A stretch of DNA of 64,000 bases. Origin: Oricola indica. Its GTDB lineage: Bacteria > Pseudomonadota > Alphaproteobacteria > Rhizobiales > Rhizobiaceae. The notes under the pieces are model-generated. The model was not told the origin of the DNA, made no database searches, and was given only the letters and a program-made list of their open reading frames with translations. The stretch spans positions 992,001-1,056,000 of the forward strand of contig NZ_JAINFJ010000001.1 of assembly GCF_019966595.1 (NCBI RefSeq), written 5' to 3'. The position numbers and the translations under genes are program-made. This document shows, piece after piece, positions 16,332 to 27,240 of this stretch; the stretch's first letter is position 1; each line of letters begins with the position of its first letter.

Positions 16332-16784
16332 ATGCTCGAATGTAAAATCGATATTCTGGTCGAATGGGGGCACTGCGATCCCGCGCGGATTGTCTACAAC
16401 CCGAATTTCTTCGACTGGATGGAACACGGGCTGTCCGCCCTTTTCTCGGCTTGCGGCTTTTCGCTCGCCGATACTTTGGCCGCTCATCCGGAGCTTCGCG
16501 GCACGCCACTCGTACGCAGCGAGGCGGAATTCAAGGGGCCAGCACGGGTCGGAGACACTCTTGTGCTGTCGTCGAAGGTCGTGCGCTGGGGCAGGACGTC
16601 CTTCGACATCGCCTACGAGTTCCTGCTCGACGGCGAGACCATCGTGACGGCAAAGCAGACGCGTGTCTGGTCGGGCGTCGATGAAACGGGGCAGTTGCGC
16701 GCCCTGCCGATACCCGCCGAGATCCGCGAAGCGCTGAGTCGGCCGGCAACCGTTTCGCTCAGCACCGTGCGGCAGGAAAGTTGA
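16332..16784 (+). CDS. Acyl-CoA thioesterase, 4-hydroxybenzoyl-CoA thioesterase family
   Basis: 150 residues, a single hotdog fold. The active-site region VEWGHCDPARIVYNPNFFDW (about residues 10-29, with aspartate D17) is that of 4-hydroxybenzoyl-CoA thioesterases/YbgC-like proteins. The later strands (VVRWGRTSFDIAYEF, ETIVTAKQTRVW) complete the fold. It would hydrolyse an aromatic or short acyl-CoA in the cytoplasm; the substrate is not determinable. The start at ATG 16332 follows GAAAGG. It stands alone, divergent from DUF475, although aromatic catabolism genes exist further along the window. Confidence 0.85.
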   Translation: MLECKIDILVEWGHCDPARIVYNPNFFDWMEHGLSALFSACGFSLADTLAAHPELRGTPLVRSEAEFKGPARVGDTLVLSSKVVRWGRTSFDIAYEFLLDGETIVTAKQTRVWSGVDETGQLRALPIPAEIREALSRPATVSLSTVRQES

Positions 16785-16826
16785 GACGCTTGTCGGGCCG
16801 GTTCAGAGCCGGCGCGCGAGAGGCTG

Positions 16827-16988
16827 TTATGAAGGGCTGATGGTCGTGGCGACCAGATTCAGATTGTTGTCGATCGACGACCCGATCATCATCGATCCCC
16901 CGATCACCGATACCGCGATGATCGCGACGATAAGTCCGTATTCGACAACCATTGCACCGGACTCGTCCCTGAGATAACGCACAATCAT
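16827..16988 (-). CDS. Flp family type IVb pilin
   Basis: A 53-residue prepilin. A short basic leader ending in SG, then AMVVEYGLIVAIIAVSVIGG. The glycine at 11 is the expected cleavage site, and glutamate 16 is at position +5 of the mature pilin, followed by tyrosine, as in Flp/Tad pilins. One hydrophobic helix and a short polar tail complete it. ATG 16988 has GAGGGGAAG upstream. It needs a Tad assembly system and prepilin peptidase, neither of which is in this window, so it is an orphan here. Confidence 0.88.
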   Translation of the reverse strand: MIVRYLRDESGAMVVEYGLIVAIIAVSVIGGSMMIGSSIDNNLNLVATTISPS

Positions 16989-17224
16989 ATGCTTCCCCTC
17001 ATTCTCCGTAGGAGTGTCCCCGCGCGATCATCATGATGCGCGGATCGGACATTGCATGCGCGGCGGCAATTTCCTCCCGGCCGGCGATGCATCTCGAAAG
17101 ATACCAGCAGTCTGTAAACGCTTGTATGTTGCAGACCTGTGCGAATCGGCTAACAAGATCTTGTGGTCAAGCCTGTAAATTATGTATAAAATTCATTACT
17201 TTAAGAAAACAGGAACCATCGATT
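16989..17224. promoter_or_regulatory. AT-rich upstream region of the Flp pilin gene
   Basis: About 236 bases, with a markedly AT-rich stretch near 17150-17215, unlike its surroundings. It lies between the pilin start and the end of the N-ATPase operon and probably holds the pilin promoter. No terminator for the ATPase operon is visible here. Confidence 0.4.
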
Positions 17225-18064
17225 TCAAGACGTTCCGGACAGTTCGATGATCTCCGTCGTGGTTTCTTCCTGGCGCACCTGGTGAAACTTGCGTTGCAGG
17301 TCCTGGGCGATTTCCTTCACGTTTGACCGGGCGCGCGTCATGGCGTTCATGCGCGCGTCGTTCTCCGCCGCGAAACCGAGCATCAGCGCCTCGCAGACCT
17401 CGGTGAAGACATACTCCTCGACCAGTTGTTCGAGAAGGCGCGGCGCTGGGATCAGCGTGATCGGGGGAGACGGCCGAGGCGGGGCGGTGATGCGCCCGAA
17501 GTCGAACGGCATAAGTCGGCGGATCGTCAGCGCCATCTCGGTCGAGGCGGGATCGGCATAGACGATGCTGACACTATGGACCTCGCCGCGCTCCAGCGGG
17601 ACGAACAATGCATCCACGATCCGGCTGGCCAGCGCGGGAACCTCCGCGGCATGGGCGACCATGTTGGCAGACCACAAAGGACGGATGCCCCGTTCAGCGA
17701 ACTCGGAAATACAGCGCTGGCCGATCAACAAATATTGCCTGTCCTCCGGCTCGTCCTTCTGTTCCAGCGCGCCGGTGACGATCCGTTCATTGTGTTGACC
17801 GCTGAAACCCTGCGCCGCACCGACGACGATGCGCAGATGCGACTGTTCGCTTTCGCCCCTCTCCTGCGTGCTTGCCATTCCGGGCACCAGCGAAAGGGCC
17901 TCGGCCATGGAACGCGCCACGGTTTCCTCGTGCTCGCGAATGGCCTGCAGGTGACGCCGCGCCTCCTGCGCATGCGCCGCCGCCATGGCCCGCATGGCGA
18001 CGATAACGCCCTCGATCTGGCCGATATTGCCGATGCGGTCCTTGATGTCCTCGATATGCGGCAT
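17225..18064 (-). CDS. atpG: N-type ATPase gamma subunit
   Basis: 279 residues, the last gene of the operon. The N-terminal coiled-coil helix (IEDIKDRIGNIGQIEGVIVAMRAMAAAHAQEARRH region) and the C-terminal helix with ENDARMNAMTRARSNVKE match gamma, the central rotor stalk. The sequence between is diverged from standard F-type gamma, as expected for N-ATPases. The ATG at 18064 shares one base with the alpha-subunit stop. The C-terminal signature is the strongest evidence. Confidence 0.88.
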   Translation of the reverse strand: MPHIEDIKDRIGNIGQIEGVIVAMRAMAAAHAQEARRHLQAIREHEETVARSMAEALSLVPGMASTQERGESEQSHLRIVVGAAQGFSGQHNERIVTGALEQKDEPEDRQYLLIGQRCISEFAERGIRPLWSANMVAHAAEVPALASRIVDALFVPLERGEVHSVSIVYADPASTEMALTIRRLMPFDFGRITAPPRPSPPITLIPAPRLLEQLVEEYVFTEVCEALMLGFAAENDARMNAMTRARSNVKEIAQDLQRKFHQVRQEETTTEIIELSGTS

Positions 18065-19596
18065 CAGTTCGCCACCCTGCCGGCGCTCGCCGCCGCCTGC
18101 CGAACACATTCGACCAGCGCAGCGCGAGTGGCATCGTCCATATCCCCCGGCTTGTCGCGGAATGCTGCCAGGTCCGGCGCGCTGTCGATGATCGCGGGCA
18201 ATGCATCCTTGACCGCATCGATCGCCTCGAGGGGAACATGATCGAGGGCACCCGCATCGAGCGCCGCCAGAAGAGCGATCTGGTCGACCGGGCGCAGGGG
18301 CGAAAACCGGCGTTGCGCCAGCAGCGCGCCGATGCGCTCGCCATGCGCGATGCGACGCTTCAGCGTTTCGTCGCCGAAGCCGCCGAAACGCGAGAAAACC
18401 CGAAGTTCCAGATATTGCGCATAATCGAGCCGGACCCGCCCGGCGACGCTTTTCAGCGCGTCGAGTTGCGCCTTGCCGCCAACACGGCTGACGGACATGC
18501 CGACATCGACCGCCGGACGCTGGTTGGCCGCGAACAGCTGGTTCGACAAAACGATTTGCCCGTCGGAGATCGAGATCAGGTTCGTCGGGATATAGGCCGA
18601 GAGGTTTCCGGCCTCGATTTCCGCGATCGGCAATGCCGTCAGCGATCCGCCGCCCTTTTCGGGCGACAGCTTGGCGGCGCGTTCGAGAAGCCGGGCATGC
18701 AGGTAGAAGATGTCGCCCGGGTAGGCTTCGCGTCCGGGCGGCTGCCGCGCCAGCAACGACAACTCACGGTGGGTCGTCGCGTGCTTGGTCAGGTCGTCGA
18801 GCACGATGAGCGCATGCTGTCCCCTGTCACGAAAATACTCGGCGATGGTCATGCCGGCGAAAGGAGCGAGCCATCGAAGCCCGGGTTCGGCTGTCGCCGG
18901 GGCCACCACGAATATGCAGCGGTCGGCAGCGCCCTTTTCGCGGATCGCATCGACCGCGCGGCGCACGGCGGACGCCCGCTGACCGATGGCGACATAGACG
19001 CAGACGATATCCGTGTCCTTCTGGTTGATGATCGTGTCGACGGCAATCGCCGTCTTGCCCGTCGCCCGTTCGCCAATGATCAGCTCGCGCTGGCCTCGGC
19101 CGATGGCGAACAGCGCATCGATCACCAGAATCCCTGTCTCGACGGGTTCGGACACGAAATCCCGGTCGATGATCGCCGGAGCCGGTCTCTCAACCGGTTC
19201 ATGCGCGGCGGCTTCAACGGGATCTCCCTCATCCAGCACGCGCCCGAGCGGATCGATCATTCGTCCGAGCAGGCCCTCGCCCACCGGGACGCTGGCGAGT
19301 TCGTGCAATCGGCGGACCGAGGCTCCTGCTTCCACACCTTCGACGGAATCGAGCAGGACGGCCTGTATCGAATCGACTTCCAGATTGAGAACGAAGGCAC
19401 GAGCGCCGTTCTCGAACGCCAGCAATTCGCCGAGCCGGGCCGATCCGAGGCCGGAGACATGCGCGAGCCCGTCGGCGACCTGCGTGACACGGCCGATCGC
19501 CTCGGAACGGGTGCCGAGCTCGACGTGGTCGATGGCCTCGAAAAGCCCGTCGAGAGCTGGATCGGAACCCGAATTGTTCGAATCAGCCCTTTTCAT
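18064..19596 (-). CDS. atpA: N-type ATPase alpha subunit
   Basis: 510 residues. Walker [15 protein letters not shown] (about 174-187), [14 protein letters not shown], Walker [12 protein letters not shown], and the [15 protein letters not shown] and [14 protein letters not shown] segments typical of F-type alpha. The C-terminal ~60 residues are more diverged. Alpha forms the non-catalytic nucleotide-binding positions of the hexamer. Its ATG lies 14 bases inside the end of the b-subunit gene. In the fixed N-ATPase order this is the eighth gene. Confidence 0.94.
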   Translation of the reverse strand: MKRADSNNSGSDPALDGLFEAIDHVELGTRSEAIGRVTQVADGLAHVSGLGSARLGELLAFENGARAFVLNLEVDSIQAVLLDSVEGVEAGASVRRLHELASVPVGEGLLGRMIDPLGRVLDEGDPVEAAAHEPVERPAPAIIDRDFVSEPVETGILVIDALFAIGRGQRELIIGERATGKTAIAVDTIINQKDTDIVCVYVAIGQRASAVRRAVDAIREKGAADRCIFVVAPATAEPGLRWLAPFAGMTIAEYFRDRGQHALIVLDDLTKHATTHRELSLLARQPPGREAYPGDIFYLHARLLERAAKLSPEKGGGSLTALPIAEIEAGNLSAYIPTNLISISDGQIVLSNQLFAANQRPAVDVGMSVSRVGGKAQLDALKSVAGRVRLDYAQYLELRVFSRFGGFGDETLKRRIAHGERIGALLAQRRFSPLRPVDQIALLAALDAGALDHVPLEAIDAVKDALPAIIDSAPDLAAFRDKPGDMDDATRAALVECVRQAAASAGRVAN

Positions 19597-20326
19597 TGTC
19601 GTTCAACGCCTTTGCCATGCGTTCAAGATCGGCGCCGAGCGAGTTCCTGATCGCGCCATGGCGGCTTCGCAGCTCGAGGCCCGCGATCAGCGTCTCGTCG
19701 GTTTCAACGGGAAGCGGCCCGTCATGAGGCACGCGCTGCCCGATCGCGGCATCGACCGCCGCTCGCTCCTCCTCGCTCAACATCCGCGGCGCGACCAGAT
19801 GCAACCCGCCATCGTTTTCGAGAATGGCCGTCCGCTCCCCCGCATCGAGAGCATCGATCGCGCCCGCAAGCCGTTCCGCGTAACCGGCGACGCGCGCATC
19901 GACGGGAAGGTCCGCCAACAACCGTCCGGCCATTGCGACGGCGAGATCGGTCGCGCGCCGCAATTGACGCACGCGTTCCTCCTCCGTCGCGTGCTCCGCC
20001 TCCGATTTCGCCTTCTCGAGAATGGCCGCGGCCTCGTTTCTCGCCTTGTCGATCAGGGCAGCCTTCTGCGCGTCGGCGTCCGCCCGCGCCTTTTCGATCA
20101 GCTCCAGCCGCTCCGCCACGATGCGGTCGCGTTCCGCTTCCGCCGCCCCTTCAGCTTCCAACGCCGCGCGCCGGGCATCCTCGGCCTTTTCGAGAACCCG
20201 CGCTGTCTCGGCCTTGCGCTCGGCAATGATGTGCGCCACGGGCCTGAACAGGAAGCGCGCGAGCAGCCATCCCAACACCGCGATGTTGACGAGCTGAATG
20301 GCGAAGGTCCACCAGTCGAATTGCAT
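19583..20326 (-). CDS. atpF: N-type ATPase b subunit, extended, with delta-like C-terminus
   Basis: 247 residues, about 80-90 longer than a usual b subunit. Residues 5-27 are the membrane helix ([19 protein letters not shown]), then a long alanine/glutamate-rich coiled coil to about 135. The extra C-terminal part (about 140-240) ends [20 protein letters not shown], similar to the delta-subunit ending GG-x-R-x-G-x-x-x-D-x-S-x-x-x-x-L. The operon has no separate delta gene, so this protein likely serves as both peripheral stalk and cap. Similarity to delta is my reading by eye. Confidence 0.88.
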   Translation of the reverse strand: MQFDWWTFAIQLVNIAVLGWLLARFLFRPVAHIIAERKAETARVLEKAEDARRAALEAEGAAEAERDRIVAERLELIEKARADADAQKAALIDKARNEAAAILEKAKSEAEHATEEERVRQLRRATDLAVAMAGRLLADLPVDARVAGYAERLAGAIDALDAGERTAILENDGGLHLVAPRMLSEEERAAVDAAIGQRVPHDGPLPVETDETLIAGLELRSRHGAIRNSLGADLERMAKALNDNEKG

Positions 20327-20340
20327 CGGCGCGCGAAATC

Positions 20341-20586
20341 CTAGACCGTATAGGGATTGGCGAAGAGCAGGAGCAGCGCGATGACGAGACAGTAGATCGC
20401 CATCGTTTCAATCATCGCCAGTCCGACAAAAAGGGTCCGCGACAATGTTCCGGCCGCTTCGGGCTGGCGCGCGATGGCATCCATCGCGGCAGCAACGGCG
20501 CGCCCCTCGGCCAGCGCCGGACCGATCGCGCCGAAGGAGACCGCCAGTGCGGCCGCCGCTATGGAGACGATCTTGATAATATCCAT
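20341..20586 (-). CDS. atpE: N-type ATPase c subunit (rotor ring)
   Basis: 81 residues forming a two-helix hairpin. Helix 1 contains GAIGPALAEG with E27. The loop is ARQPEA. Helix 2 contains MIETMAIY with the ion-binding carboxylate E60. Position 27 corresponds to the glutamine of the sodium-type motif in Ilyobacter c subunits; here it is a second glutamate, and the following S-T pair is T-M. So the site has two carboxylates and only part of the classic sodium ligand set. Whether it carries sodium or protons cannot be decided from this. Its ATG overlaps the a-subunit stop by one base. Confidence 0.93.
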   Translation of the reverse strand: MDIIKIVSIAAAALAVSFGAIGPALAEGRAVAAAMDAIARQPEAAGTLSRTLFVGLAMIETMAIYCLVIALLLLFANPYTV

Positions 20587-21290
20587 CAATCGGTTTCCTT
20601 TCCGGTTTCCGCCGCGCCGTCGCGGCGGGTGCCTTCGCCAACGGCGGCGGCAATGAAGACGGTCGCAAGGACCGCGAAAATGTAGGCCTGCACGGCGCCG
20701 GTCAGAAGATCGAGCGCCATCAGCGGGATCGGCACGAGCAGACCGGCAAGCGACAGAACGATGCTTATGACAAAGACCCCGCTCATCACGTTTCCGAACA
20801 GGCGAACCATCAGCGAGAAGGTACGTGTGATCTGCTCGACGAGATTGAGCGGGATCATCACCCATGACGGTTCGGCGAAGGTCCTGAGATAGCCGAGCGG
20901 TCCGTTCGAACGGATGCCGTGATAGATCGTCGCGACGAAGACCGCCGCCGCGAGAGCCGCATCGGTTTCCAGATGCGCCGTGGGCGGTTCGACATTCGGC
21001 ACGATCGACGACCAGTTCGCTGCAAGGATGAACAGGAACAATGTCCCGACCAGTGTGCGGTACGGCGCGGGATCGCGCTGCAGCGTCGATTCGATCTGCG
21101 CGTCGATGGTTGTGACCACGACTTCAAGAACGGTCTGCGCCGATCCGGCGTTGCTGGAAAGGCGACGGGTCATCAGCCAGGAGCCGACCACGAGAAACGC
21201 CATGACGCCCCAGGTCGTCACGACGGCGTAAGTCACCGGAACGGGTCCGACCGAGAAGGCAGTCTGGAGAAGCAGCGGCGACTCGTTCAT
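20586..21290 (-). CDS. atpB: N-type ATPase a subunit
   Basis: 234 residues with five or six membrane helices. The essential arginine is in FSLMVRLFGNVMSG (about residue 165), facing the c-ring carboxylate. The late helix VQAYIFAVLATVFIAAAVGEG is the other ion-channel helix. It is shorter at the N-terminus than the E. coli a subunit. ATG 21290 overlaps the atpR stop by ATGA, and a glycine-rich frame upstream of it is an artefact of that overlap. Confidence 0.93.
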   Translation of the reverse strand: MNESPLLLQTAFSVGPVPVTYAVVTTWGVMAFLVVGSWLMTRRLSSNAGSAQTVLEVVVTTIDAQIESTLQRDPAPYRTLVGTLFLFILAANWSSIVPNVEPPTAHLETDAALAAAVFVATIYHGIRSNGPLGYLRTFAEPSWVMIPLNLVEQITRTFSLMVRLFGNVMSGVFVISIVLSLAGLLVPIPLMALDLLTGAVQAYIFAVLATVFIAAAVGEGTRRDGAAETGKETD

Positions 21291-21589
21291 GTTTCCGCCT
21301 CCGCCTGTGCCAGCACCTTTCGCCGCGCCAGCAGAACACCGGCGGCGCCGGGCAGGAGCACTTGCGCGCCCCACAAAGCGAGCAGGAACAACAGCCCGCC
21401 GAGCAGGGCGAGGCGGCCGAGCTGCAGGAAGACCGCCGACATTTCACCTGCCGCAAACCGCCGCGCCACGGCCTTGAGCGTTCGGAAATGGACCAGCCCC
21501 GCCGCATAGCCGATTGCGAGCCCAACGAAAGCGGACACGATCCATGCCGGAGACAGGAAAGCGAGATCGTACGGCGCGAGGAAGCTCAT
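21287..21589 (-). CDS. atpR: AtpR, N-ATPase accessory membrane subunit
   Basis: 100 residues, two or three membrane helices (about 12-33, 52-75), with charged residues between. It fits AtpR, a subunit unique to N-ATPase operons and placed between atpQ and atpB. AtpR is thought to help assemble the c ring or supply ions to it; this is not settled. It overlaps both neighbours by 4 bases. Identification rests mostly on operon position and topology. Confidence 0.82.
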   Translation of the reverse strand: MSFLAPYDLAFLSPAWIVSAFVGLAIGYAAGLVHFRTLKAVARRFAAGEMSAVFLQLGRLALLGGLLFLLALWGAQVLLPGAAGVLLARRKVLAQAEAET

Positions 21590-21866
21590 TGCTCGTGCAT
21601 CCAGCGGAAGACGAGCCAGAGACCGAGCACCGCGCCGACCATCGTCAGGGCAGCGGAGAAGGTCACGCCCGTTCCGAAAAGCCGATCGAGCCAGCTTCCG
21701 ACAAGCAGTGCCCCGAGAACCGGAATGACGACCATCCAGCCGAGAATCCCGATCTGCCCGAACCGCCGCGCGAGCGACGGCTCCGGATCGGAGGTTTTCA
21801 ACACCTCGCGTTCGGCGGCCTTGCGCGCCGCTTCACCGAGATGGTTGGTGCCCTGCATCTCGTCGC

Positions 21867-21870
<4 letters not shown>
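21586..21870 (-). CDS. atpQ: AtpQ, N-ATPase AtpI-like membrane protein
   Basis: 94 residues. A hydrophilic N-terminus of about 38 residues is followed by two membrane helices (about 39-62 and 68-90) with a GSWLDRLFGTG turn, the AtpI/AtpQ layout. AtpI-type proteins act in c-ring assembly and possibly magnesium or calcium uptake. Its place between epsilon and AtpR is that of atpQ in N-ATPase operons. Four-base ATGA overlaps at both ends suggest translational coupling. Confidence 0.83.
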
Positions 21871-23794
<1,924 letters not shown>

Positions 23795-23875
23795 TCATGG
23801 CGTCCTTCGTCCGAATCCTTAGCGCATGATATTGCGAAATCGGCTCGCCGACCACATTGACCCTTGTCATGCCGG

Positions 23876-25012
23876 TCAATCGAGGGTCCGGCGGAATCGG
23901 AGCAGCGCAATGCCGGCAAAAGCGAAAACGAACAGGAGCAGCGCGCCAAAATGATTTGCCACCGTGTCGAATGTCGCGCCCTTGAGCATGATCGCGCGCA
24001 CCATGCGCAGAAAGTGCGTTAACGGTAACAATTCGCCGACCAGCTGCGCCCAGCCCGGCATGCCGCGAAATGGAAAGATGAAGCCGGACAGCAGGATCGA
24101 CGGCAGAAAGAAGAAGAAGGCGAGCTGCATCGCCTGCATTTGCGTGCGCGCCATCGTCGAAATCAGGTAACCGAGCAGCACCAGCGCGAGAACGAAGATC
24201 AGCACGCCGGCAAGCAACAGGCCGAGACCGCCCACGAAGGGCACCGAGAAAAGGAGCTTCGCCGCGACCAGAATGACGCCCACCTGCACAGCCCCAACGA
24301 TGAGATAGGGGAGGATCTTGCCGAGCATGATTTCGAGCGGCGTCGCCGGCAACGACAGCAGGTTTTCCATCGTGCCGCGTTCCAGTTCACGCGTCAGCGC
24401 CATCGAAGTCATCATCACCATGGTCATCTGCAGGATGACGCCGAGAAGGCCGGGGACGACGTTGTACTGGGTGATGCCCTCCGGATTGTAGCGCTTGTGG
24501 ACGATCACCTCCAATTGACCCTGCATGGCCTCGGCGGCCTCCGCCGCCGCCGGCTGCTCGCGAAGCAACGCCTGCGCGGCGACAGTGCCCAAAGTCGAAA
24601 TCGCGCCGGAGGCAACCGACGGATCGGTCGCATCCGCCTCGATCAGAATGCGCGGATGGTCGTTCCTTTGCACCCGGCGGGCGAAATCCGACGGGATGGT
24701 CACCACGAAGGAGACATCGCCCTTCTCGAACAGGCGCTCGGCCTCTTCCGCGCTCTCGACGATGTGATTGAAATGATAATAACCGGTCATCTCCAGCGCC
24801 GTGACCATGGCGCGGGTGTAGTGATCCTGGCTTGTCGTCACCAAAGCGGTCGGCAGATGTTTCGGGTCGTTGTTGATGGCGTAACCGAAGAGCACCAGCA
24901 GCAGCAGCGGAATGCCGAGCATCATCCCGAAGGTGATGCGGTCGCGCCGCATCTGGATCGATTCCTTGTCGAGCAGCGCATAGAGCCTGTGAAACGAGAA
25001 ACCGGCGATCAT
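23876..25012 (-). CDS. ABC-2 type transporter permease
   Basis: 378 residues. One membrane helix near residues 28-47, a large extracytoplasmic domain (about 50-190), then five helices in the C-terminal half with the ABC-2 signature region around ELERGTMENLLSLPATPLE. This is the YbhR/YbhS architecture. With the HlyD protein and ATPase genes upstream it forms a tripartite-type drug or lipid exporter. ATG 25012 overlaps the ATPase gene stop by 4 bases. The substrate is unknown. Confidence 0.9.
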   Translation of the reverse strand: MIAGFSFHRLYALLDKESIQMRRDRITFGMMLGIPLLLLVLFGYAINNDPKHLPTALVTTSQDHYTRAMVTALEMTGYYHFNHIVESAEEAERLFEKGDVSFVVTIPSDFARRVQRNDHPRILIEADATDPSVASGAISTLGTVAAQALLREQPAAAEAAEAMQGQLEVIVHKRYNPEGITQYNVVPGLLGVILQMTMVMMTSMALTRELERGTMENLLSLPATPLEIMLGKILPYLIVGAVQVGVILVAAKLLFSVPFVGGLGLLLAGVLIFVLALVLLGYLISTMARTQMQAMQLAFFFFLPSILLSGFIFPFRGMPGWAQLVGELLPLTHFLRMVRAIMLKGATFDTVANHFGALLLFVFAFAGIALLRFRRTLD

Positions 25013-25926
25013 GCAGCCGTCTCCCGCGGTTCCGCCATCAACTGGATGAACACATCCTCCAGGCTGGTAACGCCGGGGCGCACGGTGAAGCCGTCCGTCG
25101 CCAGTTTCCCGATGGTCTCGCCCAGCAGATCGGCGTCGCGCCCGACCACATGCAGCGTCGTTCCGAACGGCGCCACCTGATCGACGCCCGGCGCACCTGT
25201 CAGTTGCGCCATGACATCGGCAAGGTCGGGACCCTCGATGACATAGGTTGTCAGAGCCGCTTCCGATACGACCTCGTCCACGGTCCCGCTGGCGAGCAGG
25301 GTACCGTGCGAGATGTAATGGATTCGATGGCAGCGCTCCGCTTCGTCCATGTAGTGGGTTGACACCAGCACGGTCATGCCGCCGGCGGCGCGCTCGTGAA
25401 TCTCGTCCCAGAATTCGCGCCGGGCCTTCGGGTCGACACCGGCGGTCGGCTCGTCGAGAAGCAGCAGTTTCGGCTTGTGCATGACGCAGGCCGCGAGCGC
25501 GAGGCGCTGCTTCCAGCCGCCGGACAACTGACCGGCGAGTTGACGCCGCCGCGCCGTCAGGCCCAGATCCTCCAGCGTATCGCGGACGTGATCGCGTACG
25601 GGATGCAGATCGTAAAGCCGCGCGACGAAGTTCAGGTTTTCCTCGATCGACAGGTCCTCGTAGAACGAGAATCGCTGCGTCATGTAGCCGACCTGACTGC
25701 GAATGCGCCGGCTGTCCTTGCGCACATCGAGCCCAAGCACGGTGCCCTCGCCTTCATCCGGCGTCAGGAGCCCGCACATCATGCGGATGGTCGTCGTCTT
25801 GCCGGACCCGTTCGGCCCCAGAAAGCCGGAAATCTCGCCCTCTGCCACCTTGATCGACACGTGATCGACGACGGCGCGCCCGGAATAGCGCTTGACCATC
25901 CCGCGAACGTCGATGACATGATCCAC
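25009..25926 (-). CDS. ABC transporter ATP-binding protein (exporter)
   Basis: 305 residues. Walker A GPNGSGKTTT, Q-loop at GYMTQRF, signature LSGGWKQRLALA, Walker B LLLLDEPTAGVDP and the H-loop STHYMDEAERC. The C-terminal ~90 residues form the extra domain seen in YbhF/CcmA-type exporters. The start is GTG 25926, whose G is shared with the TAG stop of the HlyD gene. The much longer frame reaching 26862 is the HlyD gene read out of frame. Confidence 0.92.
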   Translation of the reverse strand: MDHVIDVRGMVKRYSGRAVVDHVSIKVAEGEISGFLGPNGSGKTTTIRMMCGLLTPDEGEGTVLGLDVRKDSRRIRSQVGYMTQRFSFYEDLSIEENLNFVARLYDLHPVRDHVRDTLEDLGLTARRRQLAGQLSGGWKQRLALAACVMHKPKLLLLDEPTAGVDPKARREFWDEIHERAAGGMTVLVSTHYMDEAERCHRIHYISHGTLLASGTVDEVVSEAALTTYVIEGPDLADVMAQLTGAPGVDQVAPFGTTLHVVGRDADLLGETIGKLATDGFTVRPGVTSLEDVFIQLMAEPRETAA

Positions 25927-26876
25927 TATTCCGTCTCCGAGATGACCGCGTCGACGATCTGGCCGGGCTTGAGCGGCCGCGCCGCCTCGTCCGGCTTCGC
26001 CTCGACGAGATAGACGAGCTTTTGCCGGTTCTCCAACGAGTAGATGACCGGAGGCGTGAATTCCGGCTCGTCCGAAATGTAGTTGATCGTCGCCGTCATG
26101 CCCGGCTCGCAGCCGTCGCAGCGCACATCGAGCGCCATGCCGAGCGAGATCGAGGACAGCGCCGTTTCGGGCACGTAGAGGCGCAACTTGGTCGCGCCGT
26201 CGGGAAGGATGGAGAGGATCGGCGCCTGCGGGCCCGCCGTTTCGCCGGCATGGCGGACGACGTCGAAGACATGCCCGGTAACCGGCGATTCGATCGTGCG
26301 CTTGGCGAGCCGCCAATCCGCATTGGCGAGCACGGCTTCCGCCTGTTCGACCCCGGCCTTCGCCGCCGCGATCGTATCGGCACGCGCCGGAAGTTGCGCG
26401 ACCTCCAGATTGGCTTCGAGTTCGGCGACCTGCGCCTCGGCGAGTTCGAGGCTGGTCGCGGCCGTGTCGTAATTCGCCTGCGAGGTGATGCCCCGTTCCA
26501 GGAGATCCCGCTGCCGATCGACGACACGTCGTGCCTCCGATGCCTGCGCGCGAGCCGAATTGAGCGCGGCCCTGATTGCCTCGATTTCCTTGGGACGTTT
26601 GCCGACTGTCAGATCCGCAAGCTGGCTTTTTGCCTGTGCGAGCGAGGCATTGGCCTGTGCGACCGCGATTTCCGCGTCGCGGCGTTCGAGCCTGACGAGG
26701 ATCTGTCCGGACTCCACACGATCGCCGCGGCCGACCTCGATGCCCTCGATCTGCGCGGACTCGATCGGCGCGATCAGCGCGTAATCGCCCTCGACATAGC
26801 CGACGACTCCGGCGGGTTCCGCACATGCGCCGCTCAATCCGGCAATGATCGGCAGCGCGCAAATGAACTGCATCAT
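25926..26876 (-). CDS. HlyD family periplasmic adaptor
   Basis: 316 residues from ATG 26876, behind GAGGAG. Residues 1-20 are a signal sequence ending near SGAC, which could be a marginal lipobox. A biotinyl-lipoyl-like half (about 35-75), a long alpha-hairpin with alternating Q/A/L/E (about 75-170), the second lipoyl half (SPVTGHVFDV) and a C-terminal beta barrel follow. It should bridge the ABC exporter and an outer membrane channel, none of which is encoded here. First gene of the three-gene operon. Confidence 0.9.
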   Translation of the reverse strand: MMQFICALPIIAGLSGACAEPAGVVGYVEGDYALIAPIESAQIEGIEVGRGDRVESGQILVRLERRDAEIAVAQANASLAQAKSQLADLTVGKRPKEIEAIRAALNSARAQASEARRVVDRQRDLLERGITSQANYDTAATSLELAEAQVAELEANLEVAQLPARADTIAAAKAGVEQAEAVLANADWRLAKRTIESPVTGHVFDVVRHAGETAGPQAPILSILPDGATKLRLYVPETALSSISLGMALDVRCDGCEPGMTATINYISDEPEFTPPVIYSLENRQKLVYLVEAKPDEAARPLKPGQIVDAVISETE

Positions 26877-26969
26877 GACTCGTCTCCTCAAAGACAGAGA
26901 CAAGGCTAAGCGCCGTTCAGGCCACGCGCAATCCGCGATCCCGCGAACCGGCCCGGAAATTTCGGGTGA

Positions 26970-27170
26970 TCAGAATGCCGTGCCGGGCTTGACGCCAAGC
27001 TTGCGGAATATCAACGCCGCCGGGCAGAAGCCGGTGAAAGCAGACTGGATCTGATTCACGCCGATGAACACGGTGAACCAGAGGAAATAGGGCGAGACAT
27101 ACCAGGTCAGCAGAACCGAGAGCAGTGTCATCGCGCCCGCAAAGGCAAGAACCATCTTGTCGAGAGACAT
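26970..27170 (-). CDS. DUF2892 membrane protein (YgaP-type)
   Basis: 66 residues with two membrane helices and the DUF2892 pattern: WYVSPYFLWFTVFIGVNQIQ, then TGFCPAALIFRKLGVK. The FCP-A-L motif is typical. The family often accompanies rhodanese or sulfide oxidation genes, and here it follows a sulfide:quinone oxidoreductase gene by 70 bases on the same strand. A role in sulfur handling is inferred from that pairing. Confidence 0.87.
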   Translation of the reverse strand: MSLDKMVLAFAGAMTLLSVLLTWYVSPYFLWFTVFIGVNQIQSAFTGFCPAALIFRKLGVKPGTAF

Positions 27171-27240
27171 TCGTATTGTTCCGTTTCACAGGGTTGGTGC
27201 GCCCGCCGTCCGAAAACGGCGGGCACGGATATCGTGATCG

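Noticed and set aside
17033-17326. 97-codon plus-strand frame
   Set aside because: It crosses the AT-rich pilin promoter region and the end of atpG and has no ribosome site.
18238-19650. 470-codon open frame on the plus strand
   Set aside because: It is antisense to atpA; no domain seen.
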